64,000 bases of DNA from Avena insularis (taxonomy: Eukaryota > Streptophyta > Magnoliopsida > Poales > Poaceae), in assembly GCA_023614405.1 (NCBI GenBank), contig JAJUPC010000234.1, positions 407,501-471,500 of the forward strand. The letters are read 5' to 3'. A model generated the notes under the pieces. It saw only the letters and a list, made by a program, of their open reading frames with translations, ran no database searches and was not told where the DNA came from. Each line of letters starts with the position of its first letter. The first letter of the stretch is position 1. Position numbers and translations under genes: made by a program. Positions 12,851 through 28,017 of the stretch are shown in pieces.

Positions 12851-14064
12851 TGTGGTCTCTAAAGAGATCACACATTTCAATGTCACTGGTGGATCCATAT
12901 GTGGTATGTGAAAAGAACAGTCATGAAATGACTCCAGTTGTTGTTAGTAAAAAGAACACGCATGCAATGACACTAGTGGATCCATAGGTGGATTGTGAAA
13001 AGAACACAAATGCAATGACACTAGTGGATCCATATGTGCTATGTGAAAAGAACACACATGCCATGACTCTGGTTGTTGTTAGTAAATAGAAAACACATGC
13101 AATGACACTGGTGGATCCATAGGTGGATTGTGAAAAGAACACACATGCAATGACACTGGTGGGTCCATATGTGGTATGTGAAAAGAACACACATTTCAAT
13201 GACTCTGGTTGTTGTTAGTAAAAAGAACACACATGCAATGACACTGGTGGATCCATTGGTAGATTGTGAAAAGAGCAGACATGCAATGGCACTGGTGGAT
13301 CCATTAGTGGTATGTGAAAAGAACACACATGCAATGACTCCAGTTGTTGTTAGTAAAAAGAACACACATGTAATGACAATGGTGGATCCATGTGTGGTCT
13401 CTGAAGAGAACACACATTTCAATGACACTAGTGGATCCATATGTGGTATGTGAAAAGAACAGTCATGAAATGACTCGAGTTGTTGTTAGTAAAAAGAACA
13501 CACATGCAATGACACTGGTGGATTCATAGGTGGATTGTGAAAAGAGCACACATGGAATGATTCTGCTGTTGTTAGTAAAAAGAACACACATGCAATGACA
13601 CTGGTGGATCCATAGGTGGATTGTGAAAAGAACACCCACGCAATGACACAGGTGGGTCCATAGGTGGTATGTGAAAAGAACACACATTTCAATGAGTCTG
13701 GTTGTTGTTAGTAAAAAGAACACACATGCAATGACACTGGTGGATCCATAGGTGGATTGTGAAAACAGCACACACGCAATGACACTAGTGGATCCATATG
13801 TGGTATGTGAAAAGAACACACATGCAATGACTCCTGTTGTTGTTAGTAAAAAGAACACACATGTAATGACACTGGTGGATCCATGTGTTGTCTTTGAAGA
13901 GAACACACATTTCAATGACTCTAGTTGTTGTTAGTAAAAAGAACAAACATGCAATGACACTGGTGGATCCATAGGTGGATTGTGAAAAGAACACACATGC
14001 AATGACACTGGTGGGTCCATATGTGGTATGTGAAAAGAACACACATGCAATGACTCTGGTTGTT
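12851..14064 (+). repeat. Segmental duplication, 2911 bp offset, copy 1
   Basis: This is nearly identical to 15762-16975. The copies share unusual variants such as ATTTCAATGTCACTGG, GGATCCATTGGTAGATTG, GTAAATAGAAAACAC and ACACCCACGCAATG. The only difference I noticed inside is ATATGTGG at about 13440 against ATAAGTGG in the other copy. Its left end coincides with the change from the decayed to the homogenised domain. Confidence 0.85.
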
Positions 14065-15761
14065 GTTAGTAAAAAGAACACACATGCAATGACACTGTTG
14101 GATCCATAGGTGGATTGTGAAAAGAACACACATGCAATGACACTGGTGGATCCATATTTGATATGTGGAAAGAACGCACATGCAATGACTCTGGTTGTTG
14201 TTAGTAAAAAGAACACACATGCAATGTCACTGGTGGATCCGTAGGTGGATTGTGAAAAGAACACACATGCAATGACACTGGTGGATCCATAGGTGGTATG
14301 TGAAAAGAACACACATTTCAATGACTCTGGTTGTTGTTAGTAAAAAGAACACACATGCAATGACACTGGTGGATCCAAAGGTGGATTGTGAAAAGAGCAC
14401 ACATGCAATGACACTGGTGGATCCATATGTGGTATGTGAAAAGAACACACATGCAATGACTCGAGTTGTTGTTAGTAAAAAGAACAGAAATGCAATGACA
14501 TTGGTGGATCCATGTGTGGTCTCTGAAGAGAACACACATTTCAATGACACTGGTGGATCCATATGTGGTATGTGAAAAGAACAGTCATGAAATGACTCTA
14601 GTTGTTGTTAGTAAAAAGAACACACATGCAATGACACTGGTGGATCCATAGGTGGATTGTGAAAAGAACACACATGCCATGACACTGGTGGATCCATATG
14701 TGGTATGCGAAAAGAACACACATGCAATGACTCTGGTTGTTGTTAATAAAAAGAGCACACATGCAATGACACTGGTGGATCCATGTGTGGTGTCTGAAGA
14801 GAACACACTTGCAATGACACTGGTGGATCCATAGGTGGTATGTGAAAAGAACACACATTTCAAAGAGTCTGGTTGTTGTTAGTAAAAAGAATACACATGC
14901 AATGACACTGGTGGATCCTTAGGTGGATTGTGAAAAGAGCACAAATGCAATGACACTGGTGGATCCATGTGAAAAGAACACACATGCAATGACTCTAGTT
15001 GTTGTTAGTAAAAAGAACCCCACATGTAACGAGACTGGTGGATCTATGTGTGGTCTCTGAAGAGAACACACATTTCAATGACTCTGGTTGTTGTTAGTAA
15101 AAAGAACACACATGCAATGACACTGGTGGATCCATAGGTGGAATGTGAAAAGAGCACACATGCAATGACACTAGTGGTCCATATGTGGTATGTGAAAAGA
15201 ACACACATGCAATGACTCCAGTTGTTGTTAGTAAAAAGAACACACATGTAATGACACAGGTGGATTCATGTGTGGTCTCTAAAGAGAACACACATTTCAA
15301 TGACACTGGTGGATCCATATGTGGTATGTGAAAAGAACAGTCAAGAATTGACTCTAGTTGTTGTTAGTAAAAAGAACACACATGCAATGACACTGGTGGA
15401 TCCAGAAGTGGATTGTGAAAAGAACACAAATTCAATGACACTGGTGGGTCCATATGTGGTATGTGAAAAGAACACACATTTCAATGACTCTACTTGTTGT
15501 TTGTAAAAAGAACACACATGCAATGACACTGGTGGATCCATAGGTGGTCTCTGAAGAGAACACACATGCAATGACACTGGTGGATCCATATGTGGTATGT
15601 GAAAATAACACACATGCAATGCCAATGGTTGTTGTTAGTAAAAAGAGCACACATGCAATGACACTGGTGGATGCATGTGTGGTCTCTGAAGAGAACACAC
15701 ATTTCAATGACTCTTGTTGTTAGTAAAAAGACACACATGCAATGACACTGGTGGATCCATG

Positions 15762-16975
15762 TGTGGTCTCTAAAGAGATCACACATTTCAATGTCACTGG
15801 TGGATCCATATGTGGTATGTGAAAAGAACAGTCATGAAATGACTCCAGTTGTTGTTAGTAAAAAGAACACGCATGCAATGACACTAGTGGATCCATAGGT
15901 GGATTGTGAAAAGAACACAAATGCAATGACACTAGTGGATCCATATGTGCTATGTGAAAAGAACACACATGCCATGACTCTGGTTGTTGTTAGTAAATAG
16001 AAAACACATGCAATGACACTGGTGGATCCATAGGTGGATTGTGAAAAGAACACACATGCAATGACACTGGTGGGTCCATATGTGGTATGTGAAAAGAACA
16101 CACATTTCAATGACTCTGGTTGTTGTTAGTAAAAAGAACACACATGCAATGACACTGGTGGATCCATTGGTAGATTGTGAAAAGAGCAGACATGCAATGG
16201 CACTGGTGGATCCATTAGTGGTATGTGAAAAGAACACACATGCAATGACTCCAGTTGTTGTTAGTAAAAAGAACACACATGTAATGACAATGGTGGATCC
16301 ATGTGTGGTCTCTGAAGAGAACACACATTTCAATGACACTAGTGGATCCATAAGTGGTATGTGAAAAGAACAGTCATGAAATGACTCGAGTTGTTGTTAG
16401 TAAAAAGAACACACATGCAATGACACTGGTGGATTCATAGGTGGATTGTGAAAAGAGCACACATGGAATGATTCTGCTGTTGTTAGTAAAAAGAACACAC
16501 ATGCAATGACACTGGTGGATCCATAGGTGGATTGTGAAAAGAACACCCACGCAATGACACAGGTGGGTCCATAGGTGGTATGTGAAAAGAACACACATTT
16601 CAATGAGTCTGGTTGTTGTTAGTAAAAAGAACACACATGCAATGACACTGGTGGATCCATAGGTGGATTGTGAAAACAGCACACACGCAATGACACTAGT
16701 GGATCCATATGTGGTATGTGAAAAGAACACACATGCAATGACTCCTGTTGTTGTTAGTAAAAAGAACACACATGTAATGACACTGGTGGATCCATGTGTT
16801 GTCTTTGAAGAGAACACACATTTCAATGACTCTAGTTGTTGTTAGTAAAAAGAACAAACATGCAATGACACTGGTGGATCCATAGGTGGATTGTGAAAAG
16901 AACACACATGCAATGACACTGGTGGGTCCATATGTGGTATGTGAAAAGAACACACATGCAATGACTCTGGTTATT
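15762..16975 (+). repeat. Segmental duplication, 2911 bp offset, copy 2
   Basis: This is the second copy of 12851-14064. The match fades within the next C and A modules, where this copy has GGTTATTG and GATTGTCAAAAG. The intervening 14065-15761 is related satellite, not a further copy. Confidence 0.85.
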
Positions 16976-19900
16976 GTTAGTAAAAAGAACACACATGCAA
17001 TGACACTGGTGGATCCATAGGTGGATTGTCAAAAGAACACACATGCAATGACACTGGTGAATCCATAGGTGGTATGTGAAAAGAACACACATTTCACTGA
17101 CTCTGGTTGTTGTTAGTAAAAATAACACACATGCAATGACACTGGTGGATCCATCGGTGGATTGTGAAAAGAGAAGACATGCAATGACACTGGTCGATCC
17201 ATGTGTGGTCTCTGAAGAAAACACACATGCAATGACACTGGTGGATCCATAGGTGGTATGTGAAAAGAACACACATTTCAATGAGTCTGGTTGTTGTTAG
17301 TAAAAAGAACACACATGCAATAACACTGGTGGATCCATAGGTGGATTGTGAAAAGAGCACACATGCAATGACACTGGTGGATCCATATGTGGTATGTGAA
17401 AAGAACACACATGCAATGACTCGAGTTGTTGTTAGTAAAAAGAACACAAATGCAATGACATTGGTGGATCCATTTGTGGTCTCTGAAGAGAACACACATT
17501 TCAATGACACTGGTGGATCCATATGTGGTATGTGAAAAGAACAGTCATGAAATGACTCCAGTTGTTGTTAGTAAAAAGAACACACATGCAATAACACTGG
17601 TGGATCCATAGGTGGATTGTGAAAAGAGCACACATGCAATGACACTGGTGGATCCATAGGTGGTATGTGAAAAGAACACACATGCAATGACTCTAGTTGT
17701 TATTAGTAAAAAGAACACACATGTAATGACACTGGTGGATCCATGTGTGGTCTCTGAAGAGAAAACACATTTCAATGACTCTGGTTGTTGTTCGTAAAAA
17801 GAACACACATGCAATGACACTGGTGGATCCACATGTGGATTGTGAAAAGAACACAAATGCAATGACACTGGTGGGTCCATATGTGGTATGTGAAAAGATA
17901 CCACATTTCAATGACTCTACTTGTTGTTTGTAAAAAGAACACACATGCAATGACACTAGTGGATCCATAGGTGGTCTCTGAAGAGAACACACATGCAATG
18001 ACACTGGTGGATCCATATGTGGTATGTGAAAAGAACACACATGCAATGACACTGGTTGTTGTTAGTAAAAAGAGCACACATGCAATGACACTGCTGGATG
18101 CATGTGTGGTCTCTGAAGACAACACACATTTCAATGACTCTTGTTGTTAGTAAAAAGACACACATGCAATGACACTGGTGGATCCATGTGTGGTCTCTAA
18201 AGAGATCACACATTTCAATGACACTGGTGGATCCATATGTGGTATGTGAAAAGAACAGTCATGAAATGACTCCAGTTGTTCTTAGTAAAAAGAACACACA
18301 TGCAATGACACTGGTGGATCCATAGGTGGATTGTGAAAAGAACACAAATTCAATGACACTGGTGGATCCATATGTGGTAAAAGAACACACATGCAATGAC
18401 TCTGGTTGTTGTTAGTAAATAGAACACACATGCAATGACACTGGTGGATCCATAGGTGGATTGTGAAAAGAACACACATGCAATGACACTGGTGGATCCA
18501 AAGGTGGTATCTGAAAAGAACACACATTTCAATGACTCTAGTTGTTGTTAGTAAAAAGAACACACATGCAATGCCACTGGTGGATCCATAGGTGGATTGT
18601 GAAAAGAGCACACATGCAATGACTCTGGTTGTTTTTAGTAAAAAGAACACACATGCAATGACATTGGTGGATCCATAGGTGGATTGTGAAAAGAACACAC
18701 ATGAAATGACACAGGTGGATCCATAGGTGGTATGTGAAAAGAACACACATTTCAATGAGTCTGGTTGTTTTTAGTAAAAAGAACACACATGCAATGACAC
18801 TGGTGGATCCATAGGTGGATTGTGAAAAGAACACACATGCAATGACACTGGTGGATCCATATGTGGTATGCGAAAAGATTACACATGCAATGACTCTGGT
18901 TGTTGTTAGTAAAAAGAGTACACATAAAATGACACTGGTGGATCCATGTGTGGTCTCTGAAGAGAACACACTTGCAATGACACTGGTGGATCCATAGGTG
19001 GTATGTGAAAAGAACACACATTTCAAAGAGTCTGGTTGTTGTTAGTAAAAAGAACACACATGCAATGACACTGGTGGATCCATAGGTGGATTGTGAAAAG
19101 AGAACAAATGCAATGACACTGGTGGATCCATATGTGGTACGTGAAAAGAACACCCATGCAATTACTCTAGTTGTTGTTAGTAAAAAGAACACACATGTAA
19201 TGACACTGGTGGATCCATGTGTAGTCTCTAAAGAGAACACACATTTCAATGACTCTGGTTGTTGTTAGTAAAAAGAACACACATGCAATGACACTGGTGG
19301 ATCCATAGGTGGATTGTGAAAAGAGAACACATGGAATGACACTCGTGGATCCATGTGTGGTATGTGAAAAGAACACACATGCAATGACTCCAGTTGTTGT
19401 TAGTAAAAAGAACACACATGTAATGACACTGGTGGATCCATGTATGGTCTCTAAAGAGAACACACATTTCAATGACACTGGTGGATCCATATGTGGTATG
19501 TGAAAAGAACAGTCAAGAAATGACTCCAGTTGTTGTTAGTAAAAAGAACACACATGCAATGACACTGGTGGATCCATAGGTGGATTGTGAAAAGAACACA
19601 AATGCAATGACACTGGTGGGTCCATATGTGGTATGTGAAAAGAACACACATTTCAATGACTCTACTTGTTGTTTGTAAAAAGAACACACATGCAATGACA
19701 CTGGTGGATCCATTGGTGGTCTCTGAAGAGAACACACATGCAATGACACTTGTGGATCCATATGTGGTATGTGAAAAGAACACACATGCAATGACACTGG
19801 TTGTTGTTAGTAAAAAGAGCACACATGCAATGAGACTGGTGGATGCATGTGTGGTCTCTGAAGAGAACACACATTTCAATGACTCTTGTTGTTAGTAAAA

Positions 19901-20424
19901 AGACACACATGCAATGACACTGGTGGATCCATGTGTGGTCTCTAAAGAGATCACACATTTCAATGACACTGGTGGATCCATATGTGGTATGTGAAAAGAA
20001 CAGTCATGAAATGACTCCAGTTGTTGTTAGTAAAAAGAACACACATGCAATGACAGTGGTGGATCCATAGGTGGATTGTGAAAAGAACACAAATACAATG
20101 ACACTGGCGGATCCATATGTGGAATGTGAAAAGAACACACATGCAATGACTCTAGTTGTTGTTAGTAAAGAGAACACACATGCAATGACACTGGTGGATC
20201 CATAAGTGGATTGTGAAAAGAACACACATGCAATGACACTGGTGGATCCATAGGTGGATTGTGAAAAGAACACACATGCAATGACACTGGTGGATCCATA
20301 GGTGGTATGTGAAAAGAACACACATTTCAATGACTCTGGTTGTTGTTAGTAATAAGAACACACATGCAATGACACTGGTGAATCCATAGGTGGATTGTGA
20401 AAAGAGCACACATGCAATGACTCT

Positions 20425-22530
20425 GTTGTTGTTAGTAAAAAGAACACACATGCAATGACACAGGTGGATCCATAGGTGGATTGTGAAAAGAACACACATG
20501 CAATTACACAGGTGCATCCATAGGTGGTATGTGAAAAGAACTTACATTTCAATGAGTCTAGTTGTTGTTAGTAAAAAGAACACACATGCAATGACACTGG
20601 TGGATCCATAGGTGGATTGTGAAAAGATCACATATGCAATGACACTAGTGGATCCATATGTGGTATGTGAAAAGAACACACAAGCAATGACTCCAGTTGT
20701 TGTTAGTAAAAAGAACACACATGTAATGACACAAGTGGATCCATGTGTGGTCTTTGAAGAGAACACACATTTCAATGACTCTGGTTGTTGTTAGTAAAAA
20801 GAACACACATGCAATGACACTAGTGGATCCATAGGTGGATTGTGAAAAGAACACACATGCAATGACACTGGTGGGTCCATATGTGGTATGTGAAAAGAAC
20901 ACACATGCAATGACTCTGGTTGTTGTTATTAAAAAGAACACACATGCATTGACACTGGTGGATCCATAGGTGGATTGTGAAAAGAACACACATGCAATGA
21001 CACTGGTGGATCCATAGGTGGTATGTGAAAAGAACACACATTTCAATGACTCTGGTTGTTGTTAGTAAAAAGAACACACATGCAATGACACTGGTGGATC
21101 CATCGGTGGATTGTGAAAAGAGCACACATGCAATGACACTGGTGGATCCATATGTGGTATGTGAAAAGAACACACATGCAATGACTCCAGTTGTTGTTAG
21201 TAAAAAGAACACACATGCAATGACAGTGGTGGATCCTTGTGTGGTCTCTGAAGAGAACACACATTTCAATGACACTGGTGGATCCATATGAGGTATGTGA
21301 AAAGAACAGTCATGAAATGACTCCAGTTGTTGTTAGTAAAAAGAACACACATGCAATGAAACTGGTGGATCATAGGTGGATTGTGAAAAGAACACACATG
21401 CAATGACAATAGTGGATCCATATGTGGTATGCGAAAAGAACACACATGCAATGACTCTGGTTGTTGTTAGTAAAAAGATCACACATGCAATGACACTGGT
21501 GGATCCATGTGTGGTCTCTGAAGAGAACACACATGCAATGACACTGGTGGATCCATAGGTGGTATGTGAAACGAACAAACATTTCAATGAGTCTTGTTGT
21601 TGTTAGTACAATAACACACATGCAATGACACTGGTGGATCCATGTGTGGTCTCTAAAGAGATCACAAATTTCAATGACACTAGTGGATCCATATGTGGTA
21701 TGTGAAAAGAACAGTCATGAAATGACTCCAGTTGTTGTTAGTAAAAAGAACACACATGCAATGACACTGGTGGATCCATAGGTGGATTGTGAAAAGAACA
21801 CAAATGCAATGACACTGGTGGATCCATATGTGGTATGTGAAAAGAACACACATGCAATGACTCTGGTTGTTGTTAGTAAATAGAACACACATGCAATGAC
21901 ACTGGTGGATCCATAGGTGGATTGTGAAAAGAACACACATGAAATGACACTGGTGGATCCATAGGTGGTATGTGAAAAGAACACACATTTCAATGACTCT
22001 GGTTGTTGTTAGTAAAAAGAACACACATGCAATGACACTGGTGGATCCATAGGTGGATTGTGAAAAGAGCACACATGCAATGACACTGGTGGATCCATAT
22101 GTGGTATGTGAAAAGAACACACAAGCAATGACTCCAGTTGTTGTTAGTAAAAAGAACACCCATGTAATGACACTGGTGGATCCATGTGTGGTCTTTGAAG
22201 AGAACACACATTTCAATGACTCTGGTTGTTGTTAGTAAAAAGAACACACATGAAATGACACTGGTGGATCCATAGGTGGATTGTGAAAAGAACACACATG
22301 CAATGACACTGGTGGGTCCATATGTGGTATGTGAAAAGAACACACATGCAATGACTCTGGTTGTTGTTAGTAAAAATAACACACATGCAATGACACTGGT
22401 GGATCCATAGGTGGATTGTGAAAAGAACACACATGCAATGGCACTGGTGGATCCATCGGTGGTATGTGAAAAGGACACACATTTCAATGACTCTGGTTGT
22501 TGTTAGTAAAAAGAACACACATGCAATGAC
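20425..22530 (+). repeat. Segmental duplication, 4991 bp offset, copy 1
   Basis: This matches 25416-27525. Shared markers are GATCACATATGCAATG, GTTATTAAAAAG, the short GTGGATCATAGG module that lacks a base pair of GGATCC, GAAACGAACAAAC and GTACAATAACAC. The copies differ by scattered point changes such as ATTACACAGG against ATGACACTGG near the left end. Confidence 0.82.
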
Positions 22531-23165
22531 ACAGGTGGATCCATGTGTGGTCTCTAAAGAGATCACACATTTCAATGACTCTTGTTGTTAGTAAAAAGAC
22601 ACACATGCAATGACACTGGTGGATCCATGTGTGGTCTGTAAAGAGATCACACATTTCAATGACACTGGTGGATCCATATGTGGTATGTGAAAAGAACAGT
22701 CATGAAATGACTCCAGTTGCTGTTAGTAAAAAGAACAAACATGCAATGACACTGGTGGATCCATAGGTGGATTGTGAAAAGAACACAAATGCAATGACAG
22801 TGGTGGATCCATATGTGGTATGTAAAAAGAACACACATGCAATGACTCTGGTTGTTGTTAGTAAATAGAACACACATGCAATGACATTGGTGGATCCATA
22901 GGTGGATTATGAAAAGAACACACATGCAATGACACTGGTGGATCCATAGGTGGTATGTGAAAAGAACACACATTTCAGTGACTCTGGTTGTTGTTAGTAA
23001 AAAGAACACACATGCAATGACACTGGTGGATCCACAGGTGGATTGTGAAAAGAGCACACATGCAATGACTCTGCTGTTGTTAGTAAAAAGAACACACATG
23101 CAATGACACTGGTGGATCCATAGGTGGATTGTGGAAAGAACACACATGCAATGACACTGGTGGAT
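21990..23165 (+). repeat. Segmental duplication, 6028 bp offset, copy 1
   Basis: This matches 28018-29193. Shared variants are GGATCCATCGGTGG with GAAAAGGACACAC, GTCTGTAAAGAG, CCAGTTGCTG, and the CACAGG head near 23033. The segment overlaps the 4991 bp duplication, so bases 21990-22530 have two later relatives, near 26981 and near 28018. Confidence 0.82.
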
Positions 23166-25435
23166 CCTTATGTGGTATGCGAAAAGAACACGCATGCAAT
23201 GACTCTGGTTTTTGTTAGTAAAAAGATCACACATGCAATGACACTAGTGGATCCATGTGTGGTCTCTGAAGATAACACACATGCAATGACACTGGTGGAT
23301 CCATTGGTGGTATGTGAAAAGAACACACATTTCAATGAGTTTGGTTGTTGTTAGTAAAAAGACACACATGCAATGACACTGGTGGATCCATGTGTGGTCT
23401 CTAAAGAGATCACACATTTCAAAGACACTTGTGGATCCATATGTGGTATGTGAAAAGAACAGTAATGAAATGACTCCAATTGTTGTTAGTAAAAAGAACA
23501 CACATGCAATGACACTGGTGGATCCATAGGTGGATTGTGAAAAGAACACAAATGTAATGACACTGGTGCATCCATATGTGGTATATGAAAAGAACACACA
23601 TGCAATGACTCTGGTTGTTGTTAGTAAATAGAACACACATGCAATGACACTGGTGGATCCATAGGTGGATTGTGAAAAGAACACACATGCAATGACACTG
23701 GTGGATCCATAGGTGGTATGTGAAAAGAACACACATTTCAATGACACTGGTTGTTGTTAGTAAAAAGAACACACATGCAATGACACTGGTGGATCCATAG
23801 GTGGATTGTGAAAGAGCACACATGCAATGACTCTGGTTGTTGTTAGTAAAAAGAACACACATGAAATGACACTGGTGGATCCATAGGTGGATTGTGAAAA
23901 GAAAACACACATGCAATGACACTGGTTGATCCATAGGTGGTATGTGAAAAGAACACATATTTCAATGAGTCTGGTTTTTGTTAGTAAAAAGAACACACAT
24001 GCAATGACACTGGTGGATCCATAGGTGGATTGTGAAAAGAGCACACATGCAATGACACTAGTGGATCCATATGTGGTATGTGAAAAGAACACACAAGCAA
24101 TGACTCTAGTTGTTGTTAGTAAAAAGAACACACATGTAATGACACTGGTGGATCCTTGTGTGGTGTTTGAAGAGAACACACATTTCAATGACTCTGGTTG
24201 TTGTTAGTAAAAAGAACACACATGCAATGACACTGGTGGATCCATAGGTGGATTGTGAAATGATCACACATGCAATGACAGTGGTGGGTCCATATGTGGT
24301 ATGTTAAAAGAACACACATGCAATGACTCTGGTTGTTGTTAGTAAAAAGAACACACATGCAATGACACTGGTGGATCCATAGGTGGATTGTGAAAAGAAC
24401 ACACATGCAATGACACTGGTGGATCCATAGGTGGTATGTGAAAAGAACACACATTTCAATGACTCTGGTTGTTGTTAGTAAAAAGAACACACATCAAATG
24501 ACACTGGTGGATCCATCGGTGGATTGTGAAAACAGCAAACATGCAATGACACTGGTGGATCCATATGTGGTATGTGAAAAGAACACACATGCAATGACTC
24601 TGGTTCTTGTTAGTAAAAAGAACACACATGCAATGACACTGGTGGATCGATAGGTGGATTGTGAAAAGAACACACATGCAATGACACTGGTGGATCCATA
24701 GCTGGTATGTGAAAAGAACACACATTTCAATGACTCTGGTTGTTGTTAGTAAAAAGAACACACATGCAATGACACTGGTGGATCCATAGGTGGATTGTGA
24801 AAAGAGCACACATGCAATGACACTGGTGGATCCATATGTGGTATGTGAAAAGAACACACATGCATTTACTCCAATTGTTGTTAGTAAAAAGAACACACAT
24901 GCAATGACATTGGTGGATCCATGTCTGGTCTCTGAAGAGAACACACATTTCAATGACACTGGTGGATCCATATGTGGTATGTGAAAAGAACAGTCATGAA
25001 ATGACTCCAGTTGTTGTTAGTAAAAAGAACACACATGCAATGACACTGGTGGATCCATAGGTGGATTGTGAAAAGAACACACATGCAATGACACTGGTGG
25101 ATCCATATGTGGTATGCGAAAAGAACACGCATGCAATGACTTTGGTTGTTGTTAGTAAAAAGATCACACATGCAATCACACTGGTGGATCCATGTGTGGT
25201 CTCTGAAGAGAACACACATGCAATGACACTGGTGGATCCATAGGTGGTATGTGAAAAGAACACACTTTTCAATGAGTCTGGTTGTTGTTAGTAAAAAGAA
25301 CACACATGCAATGACACTGGTGGATCCATAGGTGGATTGTGAAAAGAGGACACATGCAATGACACTAGTGGATCTATATGTGGTATGTGAAAAGAACACA
25401 CATGCAATGACTCTAGTTGTTGTTAGTAAAAAGAA
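23115..25435 (+). repeat. Segmental duplication, about 7150 bp offset, copy 1
   Basis: This matches 30267-32586. Shared markers are AGTAATGAAATG, GTATATGAAAAG, the long GAAAACACACATG core near 23899, GGATCCTTGTGTGGTGTTTG, and GAAATGATCACAC. The offset changes from 7152 to 7150 through small indels, including loss of GTT in the C module near 30768. Confidence 0.82.
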
Positions 25436-27525
25436 CACACATGCAATGACACAGGTGGATCCATAGGTGGATTGTGAAAAGAACACACATGCAATGACAC
25501 TGGTGCATCCATAGGTGGTATGTGAAAAGAACACACATTTCAATGAGTCTAGTTGTTGTTAGTAAAAAGAACACACATGCAATGACACTGGTGGATCCAT
25601 AGGTGGATTGTGAAAAGATCACATATGCAATGACACTAGTGGATCCATATGTGGTATGTGAAAAGAACACACAAGCAATGACTCCAGTTGTTGTTAGTAA
25701 AAAGAACACACATGTAATGACACAAGTGGATCCATGTGTGGTCTTTGAAGAGAACACACATTTCAATGACTCTGGTTGTTGTTAGTAAAAAGAACACACA
25801 TGCAATGACACTGGTGGATCCATAGGTGGATTGTGAAAAGAACACACATGCAATGACACTGGTGGGTCCATATGTGGTATGTGAAAAGAACACACATGCA
25901 ATGACTCTGGTTGTTGTTATTAAAAAGAACACACATGCAATGACACTGGTGGATCCATAGGTGGATTGTGAAAAGAACACACATGCAATGACACTGGTGG
26001 ATCCATAGGTGGTATGTGAAAAGAACACAGATTTCAATGACTCTGGTTGTTGTTAGTAAAAAGAACACACATGCAATGACACTGGTGGATCCATCGGTGG
26101 ATTGTGAAAAGAGCACACATGCAATGACACTGGTGGATCCATATGTGGTATGTGAAAAGAACACACATGCAATGACTCCAGTTGTTGTTAGTAAAAAGAA
26201 CACACATGTAATGACAGTGGTGGATCCATGTGTGGTCTCTGAAGAGAACACACATTTCAATGACACTGGTAGATCCATATGAGGTATGTGAAAAGAACAG
26301 TCATGAAATGACTCCAGTTGTTGTTAGTAAAAAGAACACACATGCAATGAAACTGGTGGATCATAGGTGGATTGTGAAAAGAACACACATGCAATGACAA
26401 TAGTGGATCCATATGTGGTATGCGAAAAGAACACACATGCAATGACTCTGGTTGTTGTTAGTAAAAAGATCACACATGCAATGACACTGGTGGATCCATG
26501 TGTGGTCTCTGAAGAGAACACACATGCAATGACACTGGTGGATCCATAGGTGGTATGTGAAACGAACAAACATTTCAATGAGTCTTGTTGTTGTTAGTAC
26601 AATAACACACATGCAATGACATTGGTGGATCCATGTGTGGTCTCTAAAGAGATCACAAATTTCAATGACACTAGTGGATCCATATGTGGTATGTGAAAAG
26701 AACAGTCATGAAATGACTCCAGTTGTTGTTACTAAAAAGAACACACATGCAATGACACTGGTGGATCCATAGGTGGATTGTGAAAAGAACACACATGCAA
26801 TGACACTGGTGGATCCATATGTGGTATGTGAAAAGAACACACATGCAATGACTCTGGTTGTTGTTAGTAAATAGAACACACATGCAATGATACTGGTGGA
26901 TCCATAGGTGGATTGTGAAAAGAACACACATGAAATGACACTGGTGGATCCATAGGTGGTATGTGAAAAGAACACACATTTCAATGACTCTGGTTGTTGT
27001 TAGTAAAAAGAACACACATGCAATGACACTGGTGGATCCATAGGTGGATTATGAAAAGAGCACACATGCAATGACACTAGTGGATCCATATGTGGTATGT
27101 GAAAAGAACACACAAGCAATGACTCCAGTTGTTGTTAGTAAAAAGAACACACATGTAATGACACTGGTGGATCCATGTGTGGTCTTTGAAGAGAACACAC
27201 ATTTCAATGACTCTGGTTGTTGTTAGTAAAAAGAACACACATGCAATGACACTGGTGGATCCATAGGTGGATTGTGAAAAGAACACACATGCCATGACAT
27301 TGGTGGGTCCATATTTTTGGTATGTGAAAAGAACAAACATGCAATGACTCTGGTTGTTGTTAGTAAAAAGAACACACATGCAATGACACGGGTGGATCCA
27401 TAGGTGGATTGTGAAAAGAACACACATGCACTGGCACTGGTGGATCCATAGGTGGTATGTGAAAAGAACACACATTTCAATGACTCTGGTTGTTGTTAGT
27501 AAAAAGAACACACATGCAATGACAC
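25416..27525 (+). repeat. Segmental duplication, 4991 bp offset, copy 2
   Basis: This is the second copy of 20425-22530. It ends in the reference higher-order unit. Near 27308 one B module has expanded to CCATATTTTTGG, a local slippage seen nowhere else that I noticed. Confidence 0.82.
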
Positions 27526-27752
27526 TGTGGATCCATCGGTGGATTGTGAAAAGAGCACACAGGCAATGACACTAGTGGATCCATATGTGGTATGTGAAAA
27601 GAACACACATGCAATGACTCCAGTTGTTGTTAGTAAAAAGAACACACATGCAATGACATTGGTGGATCCATGTGTGGTCTCTGAAGAGAACACACATTTC
27701 AATGACACTGGTGGATCCATATGTGGTATGTGAAAAGAACAGTCATGAAATG
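26716..27752 (+). repeat. Reference higher-order unit (1037 bp)
   Basis: I parsed this unit fully, module by module. It contains C-A-B, C-A-B', C-A-B, C-D (26716-27209, 494 bp), then C-A-B, C-A-B', C-A-B, C-D-E (27210-27752, 543 bp). Position-specific variants confirm the register: TAAATAG in the second C, GAGC in the third A, TGTAATG in the fourth C, and GGGTCC in the B of the second half. The same 1037 bp appears as the difference between two duplication offsets (6028 minus 4991), so it also acts as a unit of exchange. Confidence 0.85.
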
Positions 27753-28017
27753 AATCCAGTTGTTGTTAGTCAAAAGAACACACATGCAATGACACTGGTG
27801 GATCCGTAGGTGGATTGTGAAAAGAACACACATGCAATGACACTGGTGGATCCATATGTGGTATGTGAAAAGAACACACATGCAATGACTCTGGTTGTTG
27901 TTAGTAAATAGAACACACATGCAATGACACTGGTGGATCCATAGGTGGATTGTGAAAAGAACACATATACAATGACACTGGTGGATCCATAGGTGGTATG
28001 TGAAAAGAGCACACATT

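Noticed and set aside
27300..27325. CArG-type MADS box in CCATATTTTTGG
   Set aside because: It is a single slippage variant of a B module. The standard CCATATGTGG does not fit the CArG consensus.
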